A stretch of DNA of 64,000 nt from Caldilineaceae bacterium (GTDB lineage: Bacteria > Chloroflexota > Anaerolineae > Caldilineales > Caldilineaceae). A program made the position numbers and the translations under genes. The notes below the pieces were generated by a model. That model searched no databases. It was given only the letters and a program-made list of their open reading frames with translations, and was not told the origin of the DNA. Positions 45,680-53,580 of the stretch are shown here, piece after piece. Location: positions 37,973 to 101,972 of the forward strand of contig JAJEBF010000050.1 in assembly GCA_022824025.1 (NCBI GenBank), written 5' to 3'. Every line of letters begins with the position of its first letter. Within the stretch, counting starts at the first letter, position 1.

Positions 45680-45772
45680 TGACCTGCCCCCGTTGTTTGT
45701 ACCACCCGTTATGTTAGTCCGGCAAACACGGGGACAGGATCGGCAGACAAGAAGGCCTCAGGCGCCGGCGGC
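45680..45772 (-). mobile_element. right-end fragment of the IS3-family element
   Basis: TGACCTGCCCCCG, TTGTTTGTACCACCC, then sequence matching the last 90 bp of the IS3-type copies at 22228 and 34258 (end of orfB, GCCTCAGGCGCCGGCGGCC). Similarity stops near 45772. A CCCCCCAAAACTG sequence near 45911 resembles the left terminal repeat of the same element. Confidence 0.75.
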
Positions 45773-45929
45773 CGCCGTCGCCAGCGGGGAATGCGCCGCT
45801 GGGCAAGCATACAGGGAGAGAGCAAAATGAAGATGAATTTCCGGCTATGGTTGAGAAATTCCCCTGAGGCCCGGAACCAGCTCCTCAGGGCAGCCCCAAA
45901 TCCGGTCTACACCCCCCAAAACTGACCTG

Positions 45930-45957
45930 TTGACTTGCCCGCGCCCTGTGCTATCAT
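45930..45957 (+). promoter_or_regulatory. sigma70-type promoter for the DegT/PhyH operon
   Basis: TTGACT (45930-45935), 16-nt spacer, TATCAT (45952-45957); predicted leader of about 115 nt. It overlaps IS-like sequence at its 5' side, so the promoter may have been supplied by the element. Confidence 0.55.
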
Positions 45958-46077
45958 TCCCTCCAGGTGTGACCCGCACATTGAATTCATGACGCCAATC
46001 TCCTTCGCCTTCCCCGCAATGTCCCCAAGGCGGAACCGGGACAGGAAAGGTCCCACACTTTCTGTCAGGAGCTGCAG

Positions 46078-47361
46078 ATGAGCAAATTAGCCCTACTCGG
46101 CGGCGAAAAGGCCGTCACCACCGAGCCGCAATCGGGCCCGCATATGCGGTCGCCGATGTGGGAGCGGGGTGACGCGCCAAGCTGGGAGGAGTTTTCGGAA
46201 GCGTTCGCCAGGAAGATGCAGGTCGAATACGCCCTGCCCGTCTCGTCCGGACAGGTGGCGCTGAACTCGGCCCTCACGGCCGCGCAGGCCGGCCCGGGGG
46301 ATGAGGTGATCGTGCCCTCCTTTACCTGGATCGCCAGCGTAAGCTGCATCATGCACAACAACGCCGTGCCGATCTTCGCCGATGTCGATCCCAAAACCTT
46401 CACGCTCGACCCGGAGGACGTGCGCCGCAAGATCACCCACCGCACCAAGGCGATCATCGCGGTCGATCTCTACGGCCATCCGGTCGATCTGAAGGAGCTG
46501 CTCGCCATCGCCCGCGAACATGACATCGTGCTCATCGAAGACTCCGCGCAGGCCACCGGCGCCTACGTGGACGGCCAGATCATCGGCGGCATCGCCGACA
46601 TCACCTGTTTCAGCTTCGCCGGCAAGCCGATCGCCGCCACCAGCGGCGGGGTGATGACGACCAACAGCCGCGAATACTACGAGCGCGGCGCGCTGGGCGG
46701 GCAGCATCCCTCTACGCTGTCCAAGATCCTCACCAACTCCGATCTGCTCAAGTACGCGTCAACCGGCGGTTACGGCGACAACCACCGCATCGACCGCTAC
46801 GCGATGACCGTCGCTTACGAGGCGCTGGAGACCTTCGAGGAGGCCAACGACGCCCGCATCGCCAACTGCGAGCTCCTCACCCAGGAGCTGAGCAAGGTGA
46901 AGGGGATCACGCCGCCCTACGTCGCGCCCGGGAACAAGCACGTCTACCACATGTATTCCAGCCTCTACAACGAAGAGGAGTTGGGCGTGCCCAGGGAGAC
47001 GTTCGTCAAGGCGATCAACGCTGAAGGCGTCACCGCTCTCACCTACGTCAACAGCGCCAACTTCCTCTTCCACCCCGGCGGCAAGCCGATGCCTTCCGGG
47101 CCGATTCACCACCGCGCCATCTTCCAGGAGAAGAACGTGTACGGGCACGGCTGCCCCTTCCAATGCCCCCACTATGACGGCGAAGCGGACTACTCGATCG
47201 GCTCGCTGCCGGTTACCGAAAAGTTGGTGGATCAGGAGTTCAACTTCCTGCAGCCGGATCTCTCCGCCCCCAACAGGCCCGACCAGATGGAGCAGTACCT
47301 GGACGCCGTGACCAAGGTGGTCGACAATATCGGCGACCTGGAAGGCTACCAGGTCGACTAA
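46078..47361 (+). CDS. DegT/DnrJ/EryC1/StrS-family PLP aminotransferase
   Basis: A 427-aa fold-type I PLP enzyme. PVSSGQVALNSALTAAQAGPGDEVIVP is the N-terminal cofactor region, LIEDSAQATGA supplies the Asp, and CFSFAGKPIAATSGG holds the putative PLP lysine in a sequence that departs from the usual FHPTK. Members transaminate keto-sugars or scyllo-inosose in sugar and aminocyclitol pathways. CAGGAG lies 7 nt before the ATG. First gene of an operon with two PhyH genes. Confidence 0.92.
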   Translation: MSKLALLGGEKAVTTEPQSGPHMRSPMWERGDAPSWEEFSEAFARKMQVEYALPVSSGQVALNSALTAAQAGPGDEVIVPSFTWIASVSCIMHNNAVPIFADVDPKTFTLDPEDVRRKITHRTKAIIAVDLYGHPVDLKELLAIAREHDIVLIEDSAQATGAYVDGQIIGGIADITCFSFAGKPIAATSGGVMTTNSREYYERGALGGQHPSTLSKILTNSDLLKYASTGGYGDNHRIDRYAMTVAYEALETFEEANDARIANCELLTQELSKVKGITPPYVAPGNKHVYHMYSSLYNEEELGVPRETFVKAINAEGVTALTYVNSANFLFHPGGKPMPSGPIHHRAIFQEKNVYGHGCPFQCPHYDGEADYSIGSLPVTEKLVDQEFNFLQPDLSAPNRPDQMEQYLDAVTKVVDNIGDLEGYQVD

Positions 47362-47428
47362 CAGCTGGCCGCAGAGGCCAAGCGCAACCGCTGCGCAGTA
47401 TGCGCGCACTGAGATTGGAGATATTGCA

Positions 47429-48259
47429 ATGCTGGAAAAATTGAGCCATGCCCAGTGGCAACAATACGAGCGGGATGGCTACCTGCGCCTGGGGCGCTGC
47501 CTGACCGACGACGAACTGGCGGCGCTGCAGCAGCGCATGGACGGGATCATGCTCGGCACCGCGCCGGTCGACTACAGCCGCATGATGATGCAGCTGGACC
47601 GCATCCCCGGTAAGACCGATGCGCCCGGACGGGGCTCCAAAGGGCACAAAGGCGCCACCCTGCACTATCGCAAGATCCAGGATCTGGAGTTCGATCCGCT
47701 TTTCCTGCGCTATATGCAGAAGCCGCTCTTCCGCCACATCTGTAGCATGGTATACGGCGCGGACACGCCGGTCTCCTGCATGCGCGCCATGTTTATGAAC
47801 AAGCCGGCGGCCGACCCGGCGGATGGCGATGGGGATGCGGGGCAGTCCGTCGGCGGCACCAACCTCGTCTGGCACCAGGATCGCTGGACCTACTTCGACC
47901 GCGATCCCCTGATCACGATCTGGACCGCGCTCGACCCGGCTACCGTCGCCAACGGCTGCGTCCACATCGCCCCCCGCCGCCATCACGCCCTGATCAACCC
48001 CAGCCACGTCTCCGGCTTCATGACCGACGAGCAGGCCCAGTCGCTGGTTGCGGAGGCCGAAACGATCCCGCTCGAAATGGAGGCCGGCGAAGCCGTGCTG
48101 CTCCACAACTATCTGCCGCACAGCTCAGGCGTCAACAGCACCTCCATCGCCCGCCGCGCTTTCAGCGTCTGTTACATGGATGCCGCCACCGTGGACTCCC
48201 ACAACCATGCGTACTCGCTGATCTTCGGTGACGGCGCGCTCGACCCGGAGCGGTTGTAA
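47429..48259 (+). CDS. PhyH-family oxygenase, second gene of the DegT operon
   Basis: A 276-aa protein with LVWHQDRWTYFDRDP (His, Asp), ANGCVHIAPRRHH and the distal His in LHNYLPHSSGVNST, followed by Arg-Arg. The insertion between the H-x-D strand and the preceding helix (KPAADPADGDGDAG) is longer than in the other copies. GGAGATATT precedes the ATG. It lies 67 nt after the aminotransferase gene. Confidence 0.92.
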   Translation: MLEKLSHAQWQQYERDGYLRLGRCLTDDELAALQQRMDGIMLGTAPVDYSRMMMQLDRIPGKTDAPGRGSKGHKGATLHYRKIQDLEFDPLFLRYMQKPLFRHICSMVYGADTPVSCMRAMFMNKPAADPADGDGDAGQSVGGTNLVWHQDRWTYFDRDPLITIWTALDPATVANGCVHIAPRRHHALINPSHVSGFMTDEQAQSLVAEAETIPLEMEAGEAVLLHNYLPHSSGVNSTSIARRAFSVCYMDAATVDSHNHAYSLIFGDGALDPERL

Positions 48260-48336
48260 CGGCAGGAAGCGAGGCGTGCGAAAAGAGGAGCGTGAAGAGT
48301 ATAAACGCTTTCCGCTCCTCGACTGCGGCGTTACCG

Positions 48337-48378
48337 TGACGAACTATCTGTAACCGGCTATCTGGCACCAACCACTGT
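48337..48378 (+). repeat. heptamer-type repeat between PhyH genes
   Basis: TGACGAA, CTATCTG, TAACCGG, CTATCTG, GCACCAA, CCACTGT: six 7-nt steps with two identical units, similar in kind to the clearer arrays at 27712 and 55641. Confidence 0.45.
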
Positions 48379-48399
48379 AGGTTCAGGCAGGAGAATGCA

Positions 48400-49200
48400 A
48401 TGCAACCCGAAATCGCGCTGGCCAAACGAGAACAGATGCTGAAGGACGGCTACTGCTTTGTTGACGACATCCTGACCGAAGAGTTCCTGCAGGAGCTGCG
48501 CGAAGAATCGGAGCGCCTCATCGCCGCTCACGTCCCTCCGCCCGACGTGCGATACCAGGGCCAGCACGTGAATGTACGCGGCGAGGAGAACGACGTCATC
48601 AGGAGGCTCCTGGAATGGCAGCCGGCGCGGCAGGCGCTCGAGGAGATGGGATTCGGCGACTTCGAAAGCACCGGCGGCATCATCATCCTCACCAAAGACC
48701 CGGGCGAACCGGCCCTATACTGGCACCAGGACTGGGCGAGCTGGGAGGACCCGATCAGCGTCACGCCCTGGCCGCAGCAGATCTTCGTCTCCTACTATCT
48801 GAGCGACACCAGCGTCGAGAACGGCTGTCTCAAGGTCATCCCCGGCACGCACCGCGAGCGAATTGAGTTGCACGATGAGCTTGTGCCCGCGCACGAACAG
48901 GGCGCGCGCTACATCGAAGAGGACCATCCGGTCATGTTCGGCGACCATCCCGACCAGGTCGACGTCTGCGTGCGCGCCCGGTCCTTTGTGCTGGCGGACG
49001 CCCGTGTGCTGCACTCGGCGCGGCAGAACCTGACCGATGAGCGCCGGACTCTGATCCTTGCCTGGCACCGGCGACGCGACGACGTCTGGCACGAACCGCC
49101 GGCTTACTGGAAGGGTGAGATTCCTGAAGTCCTTGCCAATCGCGACGCTGACCGGGAATACGCGCGCTCGCGCATCCCCGGCGAATTTCTTTCGGCGTAG
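48400..49200 (+). CDS. PhyH-family oxygenase, third gene of the DegT operon
   Basis: A 266-aa protein: LYWHQDWASWEDP (His, Asp), ENGCLKVIPGTHRER, and the distal site RVLHSARQNLTDERRT with the 2-oxoglutarate Arg. CAGGAGAA precedes the ATG. It is only distantly similar to the PhyH enzyme encoded 140 nt upstream, so the two probably act at different positions or on successive intermediates. Confidence 0.92.
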   Translation: MQPEIALAKREQMLKDGYCFVDDILTEEFLQELREESERLIAAHVPPPDVRYQGQHVNVRGEENDVIRRLLEWQPARQALEEMGFGDFESTGGIIILTKDPGEPALYWHQDWASWEDPISVTPWPQQIFVSYYLSDTSVENGCLKVIPGTHRERIELHDELVPAHEQGARYIEEDHPVMFGDHPDQVDVCVRARSFVLADARVLHSARQNLTDERRTLILAWHRRRDDVWHEPPAYWKGEIPEVLANRDADREYARSRIPGEFLSA

Positions 49201-49420
49201 TCCAATATTGGGACGATGTTCTGACCATCTCCTGGTTTCCAGCTAGTGGACACCAGGAGGATTTTCCGCGCATTATGAATTAAAAAGTATATATTATTAT
49301 TTATCGGCACTCTTGCCGTCGGGTCTGGTCACCAGCACACCCAACCCAGCGGCGCCGCATCACAGCCCATCCCCCAAATCATCCGAGAATCACTTTCAGC
49401 CAAACCCACGTCAACGCGCA

Positions 49421-49476
49421 TCCAACGCTCATGAACACACGCAAACGCTCGTCAAACTCTCGTAAACGCTCACACC
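49421..49476 (+). repeat. degenerate 10-11-bp tandem repeat
   Basis: About five steps of an AAACGCTCGT-like unit: CCAACGCTCAT, GAACACACGC, AAACGCTCGT, CAAACTCTCGT, AAACGCTCAC. It lies in the 507-nt gap before the Gfo/Idh gene, 70 nt upstream of its promoter. The rest of the gap holds an AT-rich stretch (49278-49304) and nothing else recognised. Confidence 0.5.
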
Positions 49477-49545
49477 ACACGAATCCAAACGCACCCGCGT
49501 TTTCTGACGGCCCCCACTCCAGAAAATCCAATTTCACCGCGCCGT

Positions 49546-49575
49546 TTGACATTCTTAACCTCCGCTATGTATACT
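49546..49575 (+). promoter_or_regulatory. strong sigma70 promoter for the Gfo/Idh-glycosidase-PhyH genes
   Basis: TTGACA (49546-49551), 18-nt spacer, TATACT (49570-49575); predicted leader of about 125 nt before 49708. Confidence 0.65.
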
Positions 49576-49707
49576 CACCTGCGCGTCGCCGCCAACTCGC
49601 CGCAGGACGCATAACCCCTGGGTTGCTTGGCGCGCGTTCGGCTGGATCCGCTTCACAGTTCCCAATGTCTCGAATTCAGTGGCCCCCGGCGACCGGATAC
49701 CGAATTG

Positions 49708-50694
49708 ATGCGATTTGCCCTCTTTGGCGCCGGCCGCGCCGGCACGATCCACGCCCGCAACATCGCCAGCCACCCCCGCGCCGAGCTCGGTTACATCTTC
49801 GACGTCGACCAGGCCGCGGCGCAGCGGCTTGCGGACGCCCGCGGAGGGCAGACGCCCCGCAGCGCGCAGCAGATCTGGGAGGCGGACGACGTCGATGCCG
49901 TCCTGATCGCCTCGTCAACCGATACGCACGTCGACCTGCTTCGCCAGGCATTGCGGGCCGGCAAACCGACCTATTGCGAAAAGCCGATCGATCTCGACAT
50001 CGAAAAAGTAGGCGCGTTCGTGGAGGAAGCATCCGCGTCCGACCTGCCGATATTCATCGGATTCCGCCGCCGCTTCCAACCTGAATTCCAATCCATGCAC
50101 CGGCAGATCCGGGACGGCGCGATCGGCCAGATCGAGTCCATTCGCGTCACGGCCCGCGACTTTGCGCTGGCTCCTCTCGCCTTTCTGCAGCGGTCCGGCG
50201 GCCTGCTGCGCGACAAGATGATCCACTACTTCGACCTGGCCCCATGGCTCGCCGCGGAGAGGCCGACCGAGGTCTACGCAACCGGCTCCTGCCTTATCGA
50301 TCCCGTTGTCGGCCAGATGGGCGACGTCGACACCGCGGTGGCGGTCCTGCGCTTCCCCAGCGGCGCGCTGTGTACGATAGAGAACGGCCGGCGCGCGGCC
50401 TACGGCTTTGACGACCGGGTTGAAGTTTTCGGCGCCAAAGGGATGCTGCAAGGTGGCTCCGGCCCCGCCGAGAATCTGGTCCGGTTCAGCGCCGCGGGCA
50501 TTATGCAGAGCCGGTTTCCCGACTACTACGGCGAGGAGAGCTTCGCCTACGCGCTCGACGGCTTCATCACCGCGCTCGAAAGCGGCGCGGCCGTCTCGCC
50601 CTCGCTGCAGGACGGCTACCAGGCCCAGTTGCTCGCCGAGGCCGCGATCGACTCCATGCGCGCCAACCGGCCGGTGAAACTCCAATGGCCATAA
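49708..50694 (+). CDS. Gfo/Idh/MocA family dehydrogenase (inositol 2-dehydrogenase-like)
   Basis: A 328-aa protein with MRFALFGAGRAGTIHARNI (NAD fold), PTYCEKPIDLD with the catalytic Lys, and the conserved SGGLLRDKMIHYFDLAPWL segment of the IolG-like group. The start at 49708 is where the Rossmann strand begins; the frame is open to 49627 without similarity. First gene of a set with a glycosidase-like protein and a PhyH enzyme. Confidence 0.93.
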   Translation: MRFALFGAGRAGTIHARNIASHPRAELGYIFDVDQAAAQRLADARGGQTPRSAQQIWEADDVDAVLIASSTDTHVDLLRQALRAGKPTYCEKPIDLDIEKVGAFVEEASASDLPIFIGFRRRFQPEFQSMHRQIRDGAIGQIESIRVTARDFALAPLAFLQRSGGLLRDKMIHYFDLAPWLAAERPTEVYATGSCLIDPVVGQMGDVDTAVAVLRFPSGALCTIENGRRAAYGFDDRVEVFGAKGMLQGGSGPAENLVRFSAAGIMQSRFPDYYGEESFAYALDGFITALESGAAVSPSLQDGYQAQLLAEAAIDSMRANRPVKLQWP

Positions 50695-50770
50695 CAGGCG
50701 CGGACATCGCAGATGCGCCGCCGTTTCGCCCATCGCGCCGGAAGCATATCCAATCGGTCCCTGCCCGCCT

Positions 50771-52375
50771 ATGAACACAGCCCCTGATCTTACCGCCAAT
50801 GCCTATCCACTCCGCGGCGGAGAGAGCGTCCTCCTCCTCGACGAAGCCCTGATCCAGGAGGAAGAGGGCATCACCCGCGAAGTCCAGCCCTGCGCCAAGA
50901 TCCCATTCGTCATGGAGCCCGACGCCGACAAGCCCTGGGAAGCCTGCGGGCCCGGCATGAGCAAACGCATCCACCTCTACGGCACGGCTCTCTACGACGA
51001 TCTGGCAGGCAAGTACCGCATGTGGTACTTCGGCCGCATGGGCCCCCACTGGCGCGTGCCGGACGGCAACTACCAGATTCCCGGCCTCTATATCCCCCGC
51101 ACCGACGAGAGACCCTTCCACTGCAACGGCGTTACCGCCGACCGCTACGGCCGCGCCTTTGTCGACAACGACCGCGGCGACCTCACCCTCTACGCGGAGA
51201 GCGACGACGGCATCCACTGGACCAAGCCGGAGCTGGGCATCTTCACATTCAACGGCAGCTCCGCCAACAATATCATCTGGGACCTCCATGGCGCCTCCGT
51301 CTTCATCGACCGCGACGAAGCGGACCCGGACAAACGCTACAAGGCGATCGGCTTCTGCCGCCGCTACCGCAGCATCTTCCTGCTCACCTCTCCCGACGGC
51401 ATCCATTGGGACGACAACGTTACCGTGACCCTGCCCGAGCAGGGGCGCGTCCATAACTGTCTCGATCCGGTGGTGAAGCGCAGCAACGAGGGCACGTTCA
51501 ACGTAACCTGGGATCCGGTCGATTCCCTCTACCGCGCCTATTCGCTCCAGCGTTTCGATGACATCCACAAACGGCGCGTCATCTGCTACTCGGAAAGCCC
51601 CTCTCTGGCCGGCCCCTGGAAGGACGCCTACCCGATCCTGGAGCCGAGCAGCTGGGATGATGAGATCGCCCGGCGCAGGTACGGCGCGCGGCGCGCCGAG
51701 TTCCACAACATGTCCGCCTTTCGTTATGGGGGCCTCCATATCGGTCTGCTGGGCGTCCTCTACGTGACCGCCGAACAGATTCCGGGCGAAAAGAACCAGA
51801 TCCCCTGCGACGGCCCCATCGACGGTCAGTTTGTTTACAGCCGCGATGGCATCAGCTGGCAGCATGCCGACCGCGCCCGCTCCGTTGCGCTCCCGCGCGG
51901 CGCCGGCGACGCCTTTGACAGGGGCATGATCATCGGCACGGCCAAAGAGCCGATCATCGAAGGCGACGAAGTTCACTGGTACTACACCGGCTGCGAACAC
52001 ACGCACGGCGAGGTGGACATGGAGAAGCGCGTCAAGCGGCTGGGTCGCGCCACCTGGCAGCGCGACCGCTTCGTCGCCCTCGCCGCGGCCGGCGAGGCGA
52101 CGGTCGTGACGAAGCCCCTGCTGCTGCCTGCTGGCGCCGGCGCGCTCGAGGTGAACGCCGATGCCGCCGGCGGGCAGCTGCGCGTCGAACTGTGCCGCCC
52201 GGACGGACGCGTTCTCGACGGTTTCTCTCGCGCCGACTGCCTCCCTCTGCAAAGCGACGACATCCACTGGCAGGTCAGGTGGCAGAATGGGGAGCCAACG
52301 ATCGAAGGCGCCGTCCAGATCCGCTTTTTCCTCAATCGGAGCAAGCTGTACAGTTTCACATTTCGAACCCGCTGA
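50771..52375 (+). CDS. five-bladed beta-propeller glycoside hydrolase-like protein (GH32/43/130 clan-like)
   Basis: A 534-aa cytoplasmic protein without a signal peptide. Repeated blades are seen in ESDDGIHWTKPELG, TSPDGIHWDDNV and YSRDGISWQHADRA, the S-x-DG-x-x-W motif of propeller glycosidases, together with KYRMWYFG and VYWYYTGCEHTH-like segments. A C-terminal beta domain follows (about 450-534). Catalytic acids cannot be assigned by eye. In Chloroflexota and Planctomycetota such proteins are usually annotated hypothetical. The position between a sugar dehydrogenase and an oxygenase suggests an intracellular glycoside or modified sugar. Confidence 0.75.
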   Translation: MNTAPDLTANAYPLRGGESVLLLDEALIQEEEGITREVQPCAKIPFVMEPDADKPWEACGPGMSKRIHLYGTALYDDLAGKYRMWYFGRMGPHWRVPDGNYQIPGLYIPRTDERPFHCNGVTADRYGRAFVDNDRGDLTLYAESDDGIHWTKPELGIFTFNGSSANNIIWDLHGASVFIDRDEADPDKRYKAIGFCRRYRSIFLLTSPDGIHWDDNVTVTLPEQGRVHNCLDPVVKRSNEGTFNVTWDPVDSLYRAYSLQRFDDIHKRRVICYSESPSLAGPWKDAYPILEPSSWDDEIARRRYGARRAEFHNMSAFRYGGLHIGLLGVLYVTAEQIPGEKNQIPCDGPIDGQFVYSRDGISWQHADRARSVALPRGAGDAFDRGMIIGTAKEPIIEGDEVHWYYTGCEHTHGEVDMEKRVKRLGRATWQRDRFVALAAAGEATVVTKPLLLPAGAGALEVNADAAGGQLRVELCRPDGRVLDGFSRADCLPLQSDDIHWQVRWQNGEPTIEGAVQIRFFLNRSKLYSFTFRTR

Positions 52376-52416
52376 CGACCGGCTACAGAACACGAACCAA
52401 CAGATCGAGGTGTCCA

Positions 52417-53139
52417 ATGAGTCTTACAGTCCAAGAGAAAGAATCTTTCGAAGCCAACGGCTATCTGCTCAAGAAAGGCCTCGTCTCCCGGCAGGAGATC
52501 GAGCAGATACGACAGGAGTTGCCAGACATTCACCGCCGCATGGTGACCGATCCCCCGCCCGAAGTCCACGTCGCCTGGGAGGACGAGGACGCGCCCGACG
52601 AGAGCAAGATCATCCGCCAGCTGATGCACAGCGAACTGGTCAGCCCCACTCTCAACCGCATCCTGCGCAGCGACGCGCTCGTCGACATCGTGGCCGAGCT
52701 GATGCATCCGCAGGTCGCCCTCTACCACAGCAAGCTCCTGCCCAAAGAGGCCGGCATCGGCGCGGCGACGCCGTGGCATCAGGATTACGCCTACTGGAAG
52801 ACCGACGAGAACCAGCCGATGATGCTCAACTGCCAGCTTGCCATCGATCCAATGACCCTCGCAAACGGCTGCCTGGAGTTCATCCCCGGCAGCCACCGCT
52901 GGGGCTTGCAGGACCATGAGCGGCACCAGGAGACCTTTGGCATGTTCCTGCCGGGCCGCTACTACAAGCGGGAGGAGGGCGTGACCGTCCCGATGGAGCC
53001 GGGGGACGGCATCTTCTTCACATCCCTCGTCATCCACGGCTCCGCGCCCAACAAGTCGGCCCACCCCCGCTGGGCCAACACCTTCGCCTACAACGTGCCC
53101 GGCAACGGCGAGCACCAGATCCGCGAAGTCTTGCGCTGA
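52417..53139 (+). CDS. PhyH-family oxygenase after the glycosidase-like gene
   Basis: A 240-aa protein: TPWHQDYAYWKTDENQP (His, Asp), ANGCLEFIPGSHRWG and the distal His in LVIHGSAPNKS. GAGG lies 6 nt before the ATG at 52417; an open frame to 52192 overlaps the previous gene and is spurious. Compact for the family. Last enzyme gene before the peptide-type ABC importer. Confidence 0.92.
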   Translation: MSLTVQEKESFEANGYLLKKGLVSRQEIEQIRQELPDIHRRMVTDPPPEVHVAWEDEDAPDESKIIRQLMHSELVSPTLNRILRSDALVDIVAELMHPQVALYHSKLLPKEAGIGAATPWHQDYAYWKTDENQPMMLNCQLAIDPMTLANGCLEFIPGSHRWGLQDHERHQETFGMFLPGRYYKREEGVTVPMEPGDGIFFTSLVIHGSAPNKSAHPRWANTFAYNVPGNGEHQIREVLR

Positions 53140-53580
53140 ATGTCCAGGCCGAATGCGAGAGCCGAATGCGGGCGCCGCGTCCTCTGGTTCACAGGGGATC
53201 CACAATCCGCTGCGGTTGTTCGCGCAGTGTCTCAGTAGATTTGCCTTAATCTTTCGTTGTGTATAGAATGTCGTACCGGCCAATGCGGCTGACGCCGGAT
53301 ATCGCGATTCCCGAACCCTTCCCCCTTTTTCGGCGCCTTCTCCGGCTGCTTGGCTTGTGAAAGCCTGATCCCAAGTTTTAGGTCTTTAACGTAGTTTTGC
53401 CCCGATGCAGTTGGCGCCCGCTCCCGAGCCGCCGGCTATGGATTCCTGTCTTTACCACTCAGTTCCTGGTTTTGCGTTACCCCGTTCGACGTATGCGAGA
53501 GCGGCGCAATGAAAAGACCAGGCGTTGAGAACGAAGCACAGCAGTTTTCGGCATACAACCAGACCATTGGAGGAAAATCC
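53140..53580 (+). promoter_or_regulatory. intergenic region with a probable promoter for the peptide ABC operon
   Basis: A 441-nt gap. TTGCCT (53241-53246), 17-nt spacer, TAGAAT (53264-53269) is the best sigma70-like site. GGAGGA precedes the ATG at 53581. An upstream in-frame ATG at 53509 lacks a ribosome site. Confidence 0.4.

Noticed and set aside
50567..52417. 616-codon open frame on the minus strand opposite the propeller protein gene
   Set aside because: Antisense shadow of a high-GC gene; no domain, no ribosome site, and the plus-strand protein has clear propeller motifs.
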